Shown here: positions 16,273-24,798 of the stretch, in pieces
Layout of the letters: every line of letters starts with the position of its first letter
Position numbering within the stretch: the stretch's first letter is position 1
NCBI GenBank assembly: GCA_963744115.1
Contig: CAVUSI010000001.1
Coordinates: 434,001 to 498,000, forward strand
DNA length: 64,000 nt
Source of the DNA: Chersky-267 sp963744115
GTDB lineage: Bacteria > Chloroflexota > Limnocylindria > Limnocylindrales > CSP1-4
Direction: 5' to 3'
The notes under the pieces: model-generated
The model's database searches: none
Seen by the model: the letters and a program-made list of their open reading frames with translations, nothing else
Told to the model about the DNA's origin: nothing
Translations under genes and position numbers: made by a program

Positions 16273-17619
16273 TCATCGGGGCGTCGTCACGAGCACGATC
16301 GCCAGGGCCGTCACGAACAGGTTGAGCAGGGCGGCCGGGAGCAGCCACTTCCAGGCGAAGCCCATCAGCTGGTCGATCCGGACCCGCGGCAGGGTCCCGC
16401 GCATCCAGACGAACAGGAACACGAAGCCGTAGGTCTTCATCAGGAACCAGATCAGGCCGACCACCCAGTCGAAGCTGATGAAGGCGAACCCGAGCAGCGC
16501 GGCGACCGCCACGACGTTGAACAGGACGAAGCCGATGACCAGCGCCTGCCAGAAGCGCATCCCGCTGTTGAGGATGTAGAACGGCATCGCCAGGAGGAGG
16601 ATCGCGATCAGCGGGACGAGGCCGATGGCCAGCAGCAGGCCGACGCCCATCCCGGCGAGGTCCGGCTGGGCGACGATCGGGAACGGCCAGTCGAACGGCG
16701 CGTTCCAGCCACCCATGAACAGCGCCACCGCCAGGCCCGAGACGATGAACACGTTGACGTACTCGGCGAAGAAGAAGAAGCCGAAGCGCATCCCGGAGTA
16801 CTCGGTCGCGAACCCGGCGACGATCTCGGAATCGGCTTCGGTCAGGTCGAACGGCGTCCGGTTGGCCTCGGCGGTCGCGGCGATCATGAAGATGAGGAAC
16901 GCCAGGGGCTGCTTGAACACATACCAGTCGAACAGGCTGCCCGACTGATCGAGGGTGATCTTGTTGAGGCTGAGCGTGCCCGACAGCAGGACGATCCCGA
17001 CGACCGAGAGCGTCAGCGGGATCTCGTAGCTGACGACCTGGGCCGCCGAGCGGAGGCCGCCGATCAGCGAGTACTTGTTGAAGCTCGACCAGCCGGCCAT
17101 CAGCAGCCCGACCACCCCGAGCCCACCCATCGCGAAGAAGTAGAGCAGGCCGATGTTCATGTCGAGGCCGAAGATGCCGGGGGCGAACGGGAGCACCAGG
17201 AGCGTCATCACGCTGGCCATGTAGACGACCACCGGGGCCCAGGTGAAGACGATCCCGTCCGCGCCGGTCGGAGTGAAGTCCTCCTTCATCAGGACCTTGA
17301 GGCCGTGGACCACCGACAGGAGCGACCCGTACGGGCCGACCCGGTCCGGCCCGTAGCGAAGGTTCATCAGGGCGATGACCTTCATCTCCATGTAGATGAT
17401 CAGGAACGCCGTGGGCACCGTCATCAGCAGGACGACCGTCGCCGCCACCACGAAGCGGACCAGGGGCATGTTGGCCGACAGGAAGTCGAGGGCGAACGGC
17501 CCGACCAGGACGACGGCCATGACCAGCCCTACCAGCAGGGCGATGAGGATCGGAACGAGCGTGAAGATGATCTTGCCCGGCAGGGTCAGGCGGTCGAACG
17601 TCCGGCTCGGCGAGTCCAT
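16273..17619 (-). CDS. nuoH: NADH-quinone oxidoreductase subunit H
   Basis: Membrane subunit that forms the quinone chamber with NuoB and NuoD, 448 residues with about eight or nine helices. Family hallmarks are LRYGPDRVGPYGSLLSVVHGLKVLMKEDF, ANRTPFDLTEADSEIVAGFATEYSGM and FVWMRGTLPRVRIDQLM. The quinone-chamber acidic loop is intact. Starts one base before the nuoD stop codon ends. The N-terminal extension of about 60 residues is a little longer than in E. coli. Confidence 0.96.
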   Translation of the reverse strand: MDSPSRTFDRLTLPGKIIFTLVPILIALLVGLVMAVVLVGPFALDFLSANMPLVRFVVAATVVLLMTVPTAFLIIYMEMKVIALMNLRYGPDRVGPYGSLLSVVHGLKVLMKEDFTPTGADGIVFTWAPVVVYMASVMTLLVLPFAPGIFGLDMNIGLLYFFAMGGLGVVGLLMAGWSSFNKYSLIGGLRSAAQVVSYEIPLTLSVVGIVLLSGTLSLNKITLDQSGSLFDWYVFKQPLAFLIFMIAATAEANRTPFDLTEADSEIVAGFATEYSGMRFGFFFFAEYVNVFIVSGLAVALFMGGWNAPFDWPFPIVAQPDLAGMGVGLLLAIGLVPLIAILLLAMPFYILNSGMRFWQALVIGFVLFNVVAVAALLGFAFISFDWVVGLIWFLMKTYGFVFLFVWMRGTLPRVRIDQLMGFAWKWLLPAALLNLFVTALAIVLVTTPR

Positions 17620-18849
17620 CTACTTGTCCACGCCGCCCATGATCGGGTCGAGCGAGGCCATGATCGCCATGGTGTCCGCGATGAGGTTGCCCGACGTCAG
17701 CAGGCCGACCGCCTGGAGGTGGACGAAGCTCGGGTCGTGGATCCGCATCCGGAACGGCTGGTCGGTGCCGTCGCTGATCGCATAGGTGGCGTATTGCCCG
17801 CGCGGGCCCTCGACCGCGGCGTAGGCGCGCCCGGGGCGCGGTCGCATGAGACGCGGCAGCTTGGCCATGATCGGGCCGTCGGGCATGTCGTGGAGGCACT
17901 GGTCGATGATCCGGATGCTCTGCTTGACCTCATCCAGGCGGACCAGGTAGCGGGCCAGGCAGTCACCCTCCTGGCGGGTCGGGATGTCGAACTCGAGGTC
18001 GGGGTAGACGCTGTACGGGTGCGCGCGACGCATGTCGAGCGGCACGCCGGAGGCGCGGATGTTCGGCCCGGTCATGCACAGCCGGAAGGCGGCCTCGCGA
18101 TCGAGCGTGCCCAGGCCGCGCATCCGCCGGACGAAGATCTCGTTCTCGTTGAGGAGGGCCTGGTTCGCCTCGATCTGCGAGGTCGCCTTGCTCATCCAGG
18201 CACCGAGCCGGCTCATGAACTCGTGGTTCAGGTCGCCGTTCACGCCGCCGATCCGGAAGTAGTTGAACAGCATCCGCTGGCCGGTCAGGCTGGCCAGCAT
18301 GTCGACGATCTCGTCGCGCTCGATGAAGCTCCACAGGATCGGCGTGAGGCCGCCCAGGTCGAGCGCCATCCAGCCCATGAACAGGGCGTGGCTGGCGACC
18401 CGGTTGAGCTCGCCCGAAAGGACCCGGATGTACTCGGCGCGGCGCGGCACCTCGACGTCCATCAGCTTCTCGAAGGCCATCACCGGCGCCCATTCGTTGA
18501 ACAGGGCGCTGATGTACTCGAGCGGATCGGTGTAGGCGATCGTGTGGTGGTAGTCGGCGTTCTCGCACAGCTTCTCGACACCGCGGTGGAGGTAGCCCAG
18601 GACCGGGTCGAGATCGACCACCCGCTCGCCCTCGATCTTGAGGACGACCCGGAGGACCCCGTGGGTCGATGGATGCTGCGGGCCCATGTTGATGAACATC
18701 TCGCCGTCGCCGAGCGTGTAGAACTCGGCCTCCCGCTCGGTCCGCGGCGGGTATGGCGGGATCGGGGCGAAGACGCCGACCTCCTCCTCGAGCATGACCC
18801 TCGGGTCGTCGGACGAGGCGTGCCGGGCGGTCGTCAGGTCGGAGCTCAC
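17620..18849 (-). CDS. nuoD: NADH-quinone oxidoreductase subunit D
   Basis: 49-kDa-type subunit, 409 residues, forming the quinone site next to cluster N2. Contains FINMGPQHPSTHGVLRVVL with the quinone-site His and the C-terminal DPIMGGVDK. I place the start at GTG 18849, which overlaps the nuoC stop (GTGA); the upstream in-frame extension is nuoC in another frame. A methyltransferase of the MidA/NDUFAF7 family, whose human member methylates this subunit, is encoded upstream of the operon. Confidence 0.96.
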   Translation of the reverse strand: MSSDLTTARHASSDDPRVMLEEEVGVFAPIPPYPPRTEREAEFYTLGDGEMFINMGPQHPSTHGVLRVVLKIEGERVVDLDPVLGYLHRGVEKLCENADYHHTIAYTDPLEYISALFNEWAPVMAFEKLMDVEVPRRAEYIRVLSGELNRVASHALFMGWMALDLGGLTPILWSFIERDEIVDMLASLTGQRMLFNYFRIGGVNGDLNHEFMSRLGAWMSKATSQIEANQALLNENEIFVRRMRGLGTLDREAAFRLCMTGPNIRASGVPLDMRRAHPYSVYPDLEFDIPTRQEGDCLARYLVRLDEVKQSIRIIDQCLHDMPDGPIMAKLPRLMRPRPGRAYAAVEGPRGQYATYAISDGTDQPFRMRIHDPSFVHLQAVGLLTSGNLIADTMAIMASLDPIMGGVDK

Positions 18850-19397
18850 GACGAGGGTGCCTTCCGGACCTGGGCGTCCGCCGTCGCGTTCGACGGGGCG
18901 TGGGCCTGCTCCATGTGGCGGACGCCGGCGCCCGGGGAGCGGGCGGCGTCGTCGGGCAGGAAGAAGTCCTTGCGCAGCGGGAAGCTGGTGTAGTCCGGGG
19001 GCATGTAGATCCGACGCAGGTCCCGATTTCCCTCGAAGGCGATCCCGAACATGTCGTACGCCTCGCGCTCCTGCCACTCTGCGCCCTTCCACAGGAAGGT
19101 CACCGACGGGACGCGGGGGTCGTCGCGGGACAGGCCGTCGGCGACGACCCGCAGCCAGTCCGGGGTGGTTTCGCTCCACACGTGGTAGACCGCCTGCATC
19201 ACGCTGCCGGTGTCGACCCCGCACAGGTCCATCAGCGCCTCGAACCGGAACTCGGGCTCATCGTGCAGGGCGCGCATGACCTCGGGGACGTCGCCCGGAG
19301 CGACCCGGATCTCCGTCTCGTCGTAACGCTGACGGATGGGGCCGAGCAGCCGTTCACCGAAGCGGGCCTCGAGGCGGCGCTTGAGCGCTCGATCCAT
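18846..19397 (-). CDS. nuoC: NADH-quinone oxidoreductase subunit C
   Basis: 30-kDa-type subunit, 183 residues, separate from NuoD. Seen are FRFEALMDLCGVD and the signature WQEREAYDMFGIAFEGNRDLRRIYMP followed by FPLRKDF, both diagnostic of NuoC. Lies 4 bp after nuoB and overlaps nuoD by four bases. The C-terminal 25 residues are a variable tail. Confidence 0.95.
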   Translation of the reverse strand: MDRALKRRLEARFGERLLGPIRQRYDETEIRVAPGDVPEVMRALHDEPEFRFEALMDLCGVDTGSVMQAVYHVWSETTPDWLRVVADGLSRDDPRVPSVTFLWKGAEWQEREAYDMFGIAFEGNRDLRRIYMPPDYTSFPLRKDFFLPDDAARSPGAGVRHMEQAHAPSNATADAQVRKAPSS

Positions 19398-19401
19398 CGG
19401 G

Positions 19402-20133
19402 TCAGATCCCGTCCGGGACCGTGGGACCGACCGCTCGCTCGGGCCAGTGGCCGCGACGTTCGAGGACGAGCTGCTGGAGCTTCATCATCCCGTAGATCAG
19501 GCCCTCGGGGCGCGGCGGGCAGCCGGGGACGTAGACGTCGACCGGCATCACCCGGTCGATGCCCTGGATGGTCGAGTAGCTCCGCTTGTAGCGACCACCC
19601 GAGCAGGTGCAGTCGCCCATCGCGACACACCACTTGGGTTCGGGCATCTGCTCCCACAGCCGGATCAGCGGCCCGGCCATCTTCGTGGTCAGGGTCCCGG
19701 CCACGATGAGCACGTCCGCCTGGCGCGGGCTCGCCCGGAACGGGAACATCCCCCAGCGGTCCATGTCGTTCTTCGACGTGGCCGCCGACATCATCTCGAT
19801 GGCACAGCAGGCCAGCCCGGACAGGAGCGGCCAGAGGCTGTTCGCCCTGATCAGGTCCAGGACGTAGTCGGCCTTCGTCGGGATGACGTCGAGGGCGCCC
19901 CACCGAGCGTCGTCCTTGCGCAGGAGGTCGGACGACTCGAGCTGGCGCAGGTGGGTGTCCTCGTCGGCCCGGCCGCCGAGGTAGGCGCGCGGGTCGACCG
20001 ACGCCCACATCGTGTTCGGGACGATGATCGGGACGATCGCGTCGTGCGCGCCGGCCGGCTCGAGCGCGCTCGAGCCTTCGTCCGGAGCCGCCGTCGCCGG
20101 CGCGTCGTCGGGTCGATCCGGGGTCAGCGCCAC
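19402..20133 (-). CDS. nuoB: NADH-quinone oxidoreductase subunit B
   Basis: Carries the terminal cluster N2, 243 residues. All four ligands are present: LACCAIEM (tandem Cys), GDCTCSGG and VPGCPPRPE. An N-terminal extension of about 60 residues rich in Ala, Asp and Pro precedes the conserved core. GTG start 20133 overlaps the 3' end of nuoA by ten bases. Partner of NuoC and NuoD. Confidence 0.95.
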   Translation of the reverse strand: MALTPDRPDDAPATAAPDEGSSALEPAGAHDAIVPIIVPNTMWASVDPRAYLGGRADEDTHLRQLESSDLLRKDDARWGALDVIPTKADYVLDLIRANSLWPLLSGLACCAIEMMSAATSKNDMDRWGMFPFRASPRQADVLIVAGTLTTKMAGPLIRLWEQMPEPKWCVAMGDCTCSGGRYKRSYSTIQGIDRVMPVDVYVPGCPPRPEGLIYGMMKLQQLVLERRGHWPERAVGPTVPDGI

Positions 20134-20480
20134 GTGAGGACACCCTTTCGCCAGGCGTAGGCCAGGCCGAGCAGGAGGATCGACACGAACACGAGCATGC
20201 TGACGAAGCCGCCGATGAGCAGGTCTCGGAAGACGATCGCCCAGAGGTAGATGAAGATCACCTCGATGTCGAAGGCGACGAACAGCAGGGCATAGATGTA
20301 GAACGACAGGCCGAACCGGCCGTGGGTGTCGCCGTACGTGTCGATGCCCGACTCGTAGGGCAGGCCCTTGTGCTCGTCGCCGCGGTTGCGGTGGGAGATC
20401 AGCCAGGCCATGGCGATCGTCACGAGCACGAACGACACGCCGGCGAAGGCGAACCCGACGACGTACCAGATCCCGGTCAA
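20124..20480 (-). CDS. nuoA: NADH-quinone oxidoreductase subunit A
   Basis: Three-helix membrane subunit of complex I, 118 residues. The loop YESGIDTYGDTHGRF and helix YIYALLFVAFDIEVIFIYLWAI are NuoA hallmarks, though the usual Cys in the PYECG loop is Ser here. TTG 20480 is chosen because a GAGG ribosome-binding site lies five bases upstream; the frame is open further but contains no more NuoA sequence. First gene of the nuo operon. Confidence 0.92.
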   Translation of the reverse strand: MTGIWYVVGFAFAGVSFVLVTIAMAWLISHRNRGDEHKGLPYESGIDTYGDTHGRFGLSFYIYALLFVAFDIEVIFIYLWAIVFRDLLIGGFVSMLVFVSILLLGLAYAWRKGVLTWR

Positions 20481-20550
20481 TCGAACCTCACAGCGGACGC
20501 ACCCCGCAGGCACCTGCGGCTGGGCAGCGCTTCCATCGTGGCGACTGGTG

Positions 20551-20570
20551 GGTCCGTGCACGCACGGACC
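20551..20570. promoter_or_regulatory. Perfect inverted repeat in the nuo leader
   Basis: GGTCCGTGC-AC-GCACGGACC is a perfect 9-bp inverted repeat with a two-base centre. It lies about 70 bp upstream of the nuoA start and downstream of the candidate -10 box. It could be an operator for a dimeric repressor or an RNA hairpin in the leader. No U-tract follows. Confidence 0.55.
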
Positions 20571-20597
20571 ACTCACGGGACTCGGTCCCGCGGCGCC

Positions 20598-20603
20598 ATT
20601 CTA
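20598..20603 (-). promoter_or_regulatory. Candidate -10 box TAGAAT for the nuo operon
   Basis: On the minus strand TAGAAT (close to TATAAT) lies about 118 bp upstream of the nuoA start. It is the only AT-rich hexamer in this GC-rich gap. No clear -35 element is seen. The rest of the gap (20604-20798), between the methyltransferase stop and this box, holds nothing else I can identify. Confidence 0.45.
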
Positions 20604-20798
20604 TCAGCGGAGGCCCGCGCCACGTGCCCGGCCGGAAGGGCGGCGAGACGCTCAGGGAGGGGCTCGGGAGGGAAGGTGGGAGGACCGGAGGAGCGGCTCG
20701 CGCCGAGCGCGCGTAGCAAGGATGCGAGTCGTCCCCCGGCCGGGCCAATGTGCGCCGCCGAACGGCCGGCGACAATAGGGCGAATGCCGTAGCCGAGC

Positions 20799-22013
20799 CT
20801 ACCGGGCCAGGCGGAACGACAGGCCGGCCAGGGGCGGGTCGACGGGCAGGTCCCTGGCCAGGACGCACACCCGGAAGCCCCCCATCGCCCGCGGGTCCAG
20901 CAGGCGACCCAGGGCGGAGCGGACCGCCAGCCAGTCCTCCATCGTCGTGCCTGGGTCCGAGCGGACCGCGTCGAGCAGCTCGTCGGTGCCCACCCCGACG
21001 AGGAACTCGGCCTGGCTGGTGAGGCCCAGCTGGGTAAGGCCCCGGCTTGCGGCCGCGCGCTCGAGGGCGCTGAAGTCGACGTGCGCCGTCAGGTCCTGGC
21101 GACCCACGCCGACGGCCCAATCGGCGTGGGCGCGATGCCCGCTGTAGGCGAGCAGCGTCCCATCCGCATGCGTCTCTCCGTAGAGCTCGGCCGCCGGGTA
21201 TCCGTAGTCGACGATCAGTGCGACGCCCCGCTCCAGGCCGGCGGCGATCTCGGCCATCCAGCCGTCGATCTCGAGACAGATCTCCGCCGTCGCGCCGTCC
21301 CGGAGCGTTACCCCGTCGGCGGTCAGACGTGCCTCAAGGTCGCGGGTCGACGGCTGGCCGAGGCGATCCACGAAGCCGGCGCCGTCCCAGTCGACATACA
21401 GCTCGAGGAGTCGGTCCGCCACCTGGCTGACCCGGTGGACCGGCAGCGCGTCGAGGAACTCGTTCGCCAGGACGGCCCCGACGGCCGGGCGGTCGGCCGG
21501 CAGGTCGACCGTGACGACCGACCCGAAGCCCGCGGCCGCGAGCCGCTCGACGAGGGCCGTCCGGCGGTAGGGATTGATCTCGATCGGGGCGTAGCGGATG
21601 GCCGCGGCCAGACCGGCTGCGCCGGCCACCCGTCCGAGGGCCCCGCGGCCGGCGAGGGACTCGAGGATCGTCAGGCCGAGCTCGCCAGAGCCGGCGCCAT
21701 ACTCGCGGAGGGTGAACGGGTCCGGCCGGCCGAGGCGTTCCCAGATCTCGATGAGCTGGCGCGCGATTGCCGCACCGAAGATCGGATGGATCCCGGGGGC
21801 GGTCAGGAAGTCACCCGCCCGTCCGGGTCGCTCGTCCAGGACGCGGTAGTAGCCGAGATCCGGGTCGTACAGGGCGAGCTCCATGAACCGGGCGAAGGTC
21901 AGCGGTCCCGTCGCCGCGATCTCGGTCCGGATCCGCTCGACGAGGGCCGGCTCGCTCTCGGTCGGGATCGGACCGGGGTCGGGGATCCGGCGCAGGCCGG
22001 CCTCGAGGTCCAC
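20799..22013 (-). CDS. SAM-dependent methyltransferase, MidA/NDUFAF7 family
   Basis: 404 residues. The N-terminus ITFARFMELALYDPDLGYY-like segment (GPLTFARFMELALYDPDLGY), GDFLTAPGIHPIFG and the SAM-binding loop REYGAGSGELG are typical of this family. ANEFLDALPVHRV and the later DYGYPAAELYG follow the family order. The mitochondrial member NDUFAF7 dimethylates an Arg of NDUFS2 (NuoD homologue) during complex I assembly. This gene sits directly upstream of nuoA on the same strand, which supports the same role. GTG 22013 follows two bases after the upstream stop; the in-frame extension to 22124 overlaps the preceding gene and is unlikely. Confidence 0.85.
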   Translation of the reverse strand: MDLEAGLRRIPDPGPIPTESEPALVERIRTEIAATGPLTFARFMELALYDPDLGYYRVLDERPGRAGDFLTAPGIHPIFGAAIARQLIEIWERLGRPDPFTLREYGAGSGELGLTILESLAGRGALGRVAGAAGLAAAIRYAPIEINPYRRTALVERLAAAGFGSVVTVDLPADRPAVGAVLANEFLDALPVHRVSQVADRLLELYVDWDGAGFVDRLGQPSTRDLEARLTADGVTLRDGATAEICLEIDGWMAEIAAGLERGVALIVDYGYPAAELYGETHADGTLLAYSGHRAHADWAVGVGRQDLTAHVDFSALERAAASRGLTQLGLTSQAEFLVGVGTDELLDAVRSDPGTTMEDWLAVRSALGRLLDPRAMGGFRVCVLARDLPVDPPLAGLSFRLAR

Positions 22014-22015
22014 GG

Positions 22016-23131
22016 TCAGCGGCCGCCGGCCACGAGCCGGGCACCCGGTCCGACCAGCGTGTGTCCGCCCAGGACGATGGGGATGGAGGCGTCCGCCGCG
22101 GACGACGTCAGCGTCGCCAGCCACGGATCGTCGACCGACGCGGGATCCAGGAGGTCCGAGGCGAAGCGCGACTCGGCGGCCGGCCAGCCCACCTCGTCGA
22201 CGCCCAGCCGGTGCGCGATGAGGACGCGGCTGTCGACCAACGCGGCGTCGCCGAGCTCGGCGAGGCGATCGCCGAGCGCCCGCGGCCCGTCCCGATCGAG
22301 GACCAGCCCGAGGACGCTCCGTGGCGGGCGAGCGGAGCGCATCCGGACGCCGTCGGTCGGTCGCGTCGCGGCCGGCGACGACGCGCGCAGACCCCGCTCC
22401 TCGACCAGGGCACGCACCCGGCAGCGGGTCGCCCGCTCGAGCCAGCCGAGGCTGGCCGCCGATGTCCGGCCGGCGACCACGAGCTCGGCGGTCGGGTCGG
22501 CCATGACCCGGCGGATGCCGTCGAGGCGGTCCTCGACCGCGGACGAGGCGGTCCCCGCGGGATCGCCCGACGCTCTCGATCCGCGTCGGCGGCCGCGCCC
22601 TGCCCGCTCGACGAGCAGGACGTCGAGGGGGGAGTCGAGGTCGACGCCGAGTCGCCAGCGGGTGCGCAGGTCGTCGACCGTGACGCCGGCGACCTCCTCG
22701 AGCCAGCGCGGCAGGGCGTTGTCGCTCGGCAGGGATCGTGGCAGCCCGCGGAGCGCGGCGACCGCCGGCCCGCTCAGCGCGATCGCATCGGCCGAGAACC
22801 GGTTGTTGGCGAGCGCTGCCTCACCCGCCGTCCGGGCGGTCGCGACGAAGGCCCGACGGTCTCGGACCGTCGCGAGTGCCATCGCCCCCGATCCGAGCAG
22901 CACCAGGCCGCGGCCCGACCGGAGGTCCGCGAGGAGGTCGCCAGCGCGCTCGCCGAACGGGCGCCCGTCGGGCTCCCCCGCCACGATCCGAGCGCTGTCC
23001 GCGCCGGCCTGCAGGAAGCCGTGCCGATGCCGCTCGGCGAGGCGGATCCGGGCGTCGGCCAGGCCGCGCTCGAGCGGTCCGGCGCCGTCGGCCGCGAGCG
23101 GGTGGAGGATGATGACGTCGACGGCGGCCAC
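22016..23131 (-). CDS. Conserved-looking protein of unknown function upstream of midA
   Basis: 371 residues, soluble, no signal peptide. The N-terminal third reads DVIILHPLAADGAGPLERGLADARIRLAERHRHGF, then GLVLLGSGAMALATVRDRRAFVA and LANNRFSADAIAL. The alternation of a hydrophobic strand with a glycine loop is reminiscent of a nucleotidyltransferase fold, but I recognise no diagnostic motif. The C-terminus contains AALVDSRVLIAHRLG and IPIVLGGHTLVGPGARLV. The GTG start at 23131 lies six bases behind a TAGACT -10 box. It is probably co-transcribed with the MidA-type methyltransferase (2-bp gap). Function is not assigned. Confidence 0.7.
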   Translation of the reverse strand: MAAVDVIILHPLAADGAGPLERGLADARIRLAERHRHGFLQAGADSARIVAGEPDGRPFGERAGDLLADLRSGRGLVLLGSGAMALATVRDRRAFVATARTAGEAALANNRFSADAIALSGPAVAALRGLPRSLPSDNALPRWLEEVAGVTVDDLRTRWRLGVDLDSPLDVLLVERAGRGRRRGSRASGDPAGTASSAVEDRLDGIRRVMADPTAELVVAGRTSAASLGWLERATRCRVRALVEERGLRASSPAATRPTDGVRMRSARPPRSVLGLVLDRDGPRALGDRLAELGDAALVDSRVLIAHRLGVDEVGWPAAESRFASDLLDPASVDDPWLATLTSSAADASIPIVLGGHTLVGPGARLVAGGR

Positions 23132-23137
23132 CGGGCG

Positions 23138-23143
23138 AGTCTA
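23138..23143 (-). promoter_or_regulatory. -10 box TAGACT of a leaderless promoter
   Basis: TAGACT on the minus strand, then six bases, then GTG 23131. The same hexamer appears as the likely -10 of clpB (31245-31250), the amino-acid binding protein gene (48557-48562) and the gene region at 44027. folK diverges 50 bp away. Confidence 0.5.
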
Positions 23144-23181
23144 GCGACGACGGCCGGCGACCACGTGGAGGACCCCGTTCG

Positions 23182-23812
23182 ATGGCGAGCCCCCGACGCC
23201 GGACCGCGTACGTCGGCCTCGGCGCCAACGTGGGCGACGCCGGCGCGACGCTCGCCGCGGCGATCCATGCGCTCGCGGCCCTGCCGGAGGTCCGGGTGCG
23301 TGGCGTCTCCCGGCTGTACGCCACCGCGCCGGTCGGGGTCGTCGATCAGCCCGAGTTCCGCAACGCGGTCGTGGCCCTCGACGTCCCCGCCGGCCCGGAC
23401 GATGCCACGGGAGCCCTCGCGCTGCTCATCGCGCTCAAGGGCCTGGAGCGCGCCTTCGGCCGGCAGCGGCGAAGGCGCTGGGGTCCGCGCGAGCTCGACC
23501 TCGACCTGCTCGTCTTCGGGCGGGCCCGGCTGTCGGTCGAGCGGCCCGAGGCGGCCCGGTCGCTCGACGCCGAGGTCGATCCGGCGCGAGCGACGCGACT
23601 CCTCGAGGTGCCGCATCGCGAGGCCCGCGAGCGGCTGTTCGTGCTCGCACCGCTGTCGGACCTGGCTCCCGGCCTCGTGCCACCCGGCTGGGGCGAGGCG
23701 GTCGACACGGCGCGCCGCCGCCGCGAGACCGCCGAGGGTGCCGACGCGGTCCGGCCGATCGCGTCCTGGCGCGGCGGCGCCGCGGTCCGGAGGGTGGACC
23801 GCCCCGGCCTAG
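23182..23812 (+). CDS. folK: 2-amino-4-hydroxy-6-hydroxymethyldihydropteridine pyrophosphokinase, 3' end uncertain
   Basis: Folate biosynthesis kinase. Family motifs run in order: AYVGLGANVGDAGATL, RLYATAPVGVVDQPEFRNAVV, and RRRRWGPRELDLDLLVFG with the ATP/pterin-binding Arg and Asp residues, then FVLAPLSDLAP. The FolK domain ends near residue 180. In the annotated frame no stop occurs until 24732, which would run through glpX antisense. A TAG in the next frame at 23810-23812 overlaps the glpX stop (CTAG), so a one-base shift near the 3' end is likely; I end the gene there. ATG 23182 has a GGAGGA site nine bases upstream. Confidence 0.8.
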
Positions 23813-24786
23813 AGGCGGACGGCCGGCGGACGGCTCCGGTCGAACATCTGGACCGTGTCGACGAAGCGGACCTGCTTCGACTGGTAGCCCATCACCAGCG
23901 AGTGGGTCCGGGCGCCACCGCCGAAGAACCGCACCCCCTGGAGCAGGTCCCCGCTGGTGACGCCGGTCGCGGCGAAGACGAGGTTCTCGCCCGACGCCAG
24001 GTCCTCCGTCCGGAACACCCGGGCCTCGTCGTCGTCGACGCCCATCCGGCGCGCGCGAGCGCGCTCCTCGTCGTTGCGGAACCGGAAGCGGGCCTGGATC
24101 TCGCCGCCGAGACAGCGCAGCGCCGCCGCCGTGATGACGCCCTCCGGCGCGCCGCCGGTCCCCATCACCGCATGGACGCCGGTCCCCGACACCGCGCAGG
24201 AGATCGCGGCGGACAGATCGCCGTCCGAGATGAGCTTGATCCGTGCCCCGGCGGCGCGGACCTCCGCGATCAGCTCCTCGTGGCGGTGCCGCTCGAGGAT
24301 GACCACCGTGATGTCGGCGACCTTCCGGCCGAGGGCCTCGGCGATCCCGTGGACGTTGTCGGTCGCGCTCGCCGCGATGTCGACGTGCCCGGCGGCGACG
24401 GGACCGACGCACAGCTTTTCGAGGTAGGTGTCGGGAGCATGGAGCAGCCCGCCGGCCTCGGAGGCGGCGAGCACGGTGATCGCGCCGGCCTGGCCGTGGG
24501 CGACCAGGTTCGTGCCCTCGAGCGGGTCGACCGCGATGTCGATCGCCGGGCTGTCGTCGCTCTGGCGGCCGACCTGCTCGCCGATGTAGAGCATCGGCGC
24601 CTGGTCTCGCTCACCCTCGCCGATCACGATCGTGCCGGCCATGTCGATCTCGTCCATCGTCCGGCGCATCGCCTCGGTCGCGGCGTGATCCGCCTCGTCG
24701 CGTTCGCCGCGGCCCATGAACCGGGCGGATGAGATCGCCGCGGCCTCCGTGACCCGGACCATCTCGAGCGCGAGCAGCTGCTCCAT
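23809..24786 (-). CDS. glpX: Fructose-1,6-bisphosphatase class II
   Basis: 325 residues. Hydrolyses fructose 1,6-bisphosphate in gluconeogenesis or the pentose cycle. GlpX motifs: IVIGEGERDQAPMLYIGE, the metal-binding DIAVDPLEGTNLVAHG, LISDGDLSAAIS and GTGGAPEGVITAAALRCLGG. Length is usual for the family. It is separated by 12 bp from purH upstream and converges with folK, their stop codons overlapping. Confidence 0.94.
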   Translation of the reverse strand: MEQLLALEMVRVTEAAAISSARFMGRGERDEADHAATEAMRRTMDEIDMAGTIVIGEGERDQAPMLYIGEQVGRQSDDSPAIDIAVDPLEGTNLVAHGQAGAITVLAASEAGGLLHAPDTYLEKLCVGPVAAGHVDIAASATDNVHGIAEALGRKVADITVVILERHRHEELIAEVRAAGARIKLISDGDLSAAISCAVSGTGVHAVMGTGGAPEGVITAAALRCLGGEIQARFRFRNDEERARARRMGVDDDEARVFRTEDLASGENLVFAATGVTSGDLLQGVRFFGGGARTHSLVMGYQSKQVRFVDTVQMFDRSRPPAVRL

Positions 24787-24798
24787 CGGGATCCGCGG

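Noticed and set aside
20481..20576. N-terminal extension of NuoA to 150 residues
   Set aside because: It covers the leader dyad region and lacks NuoA similarity; TTG 20480 has a well-placed ribosome-binding site.
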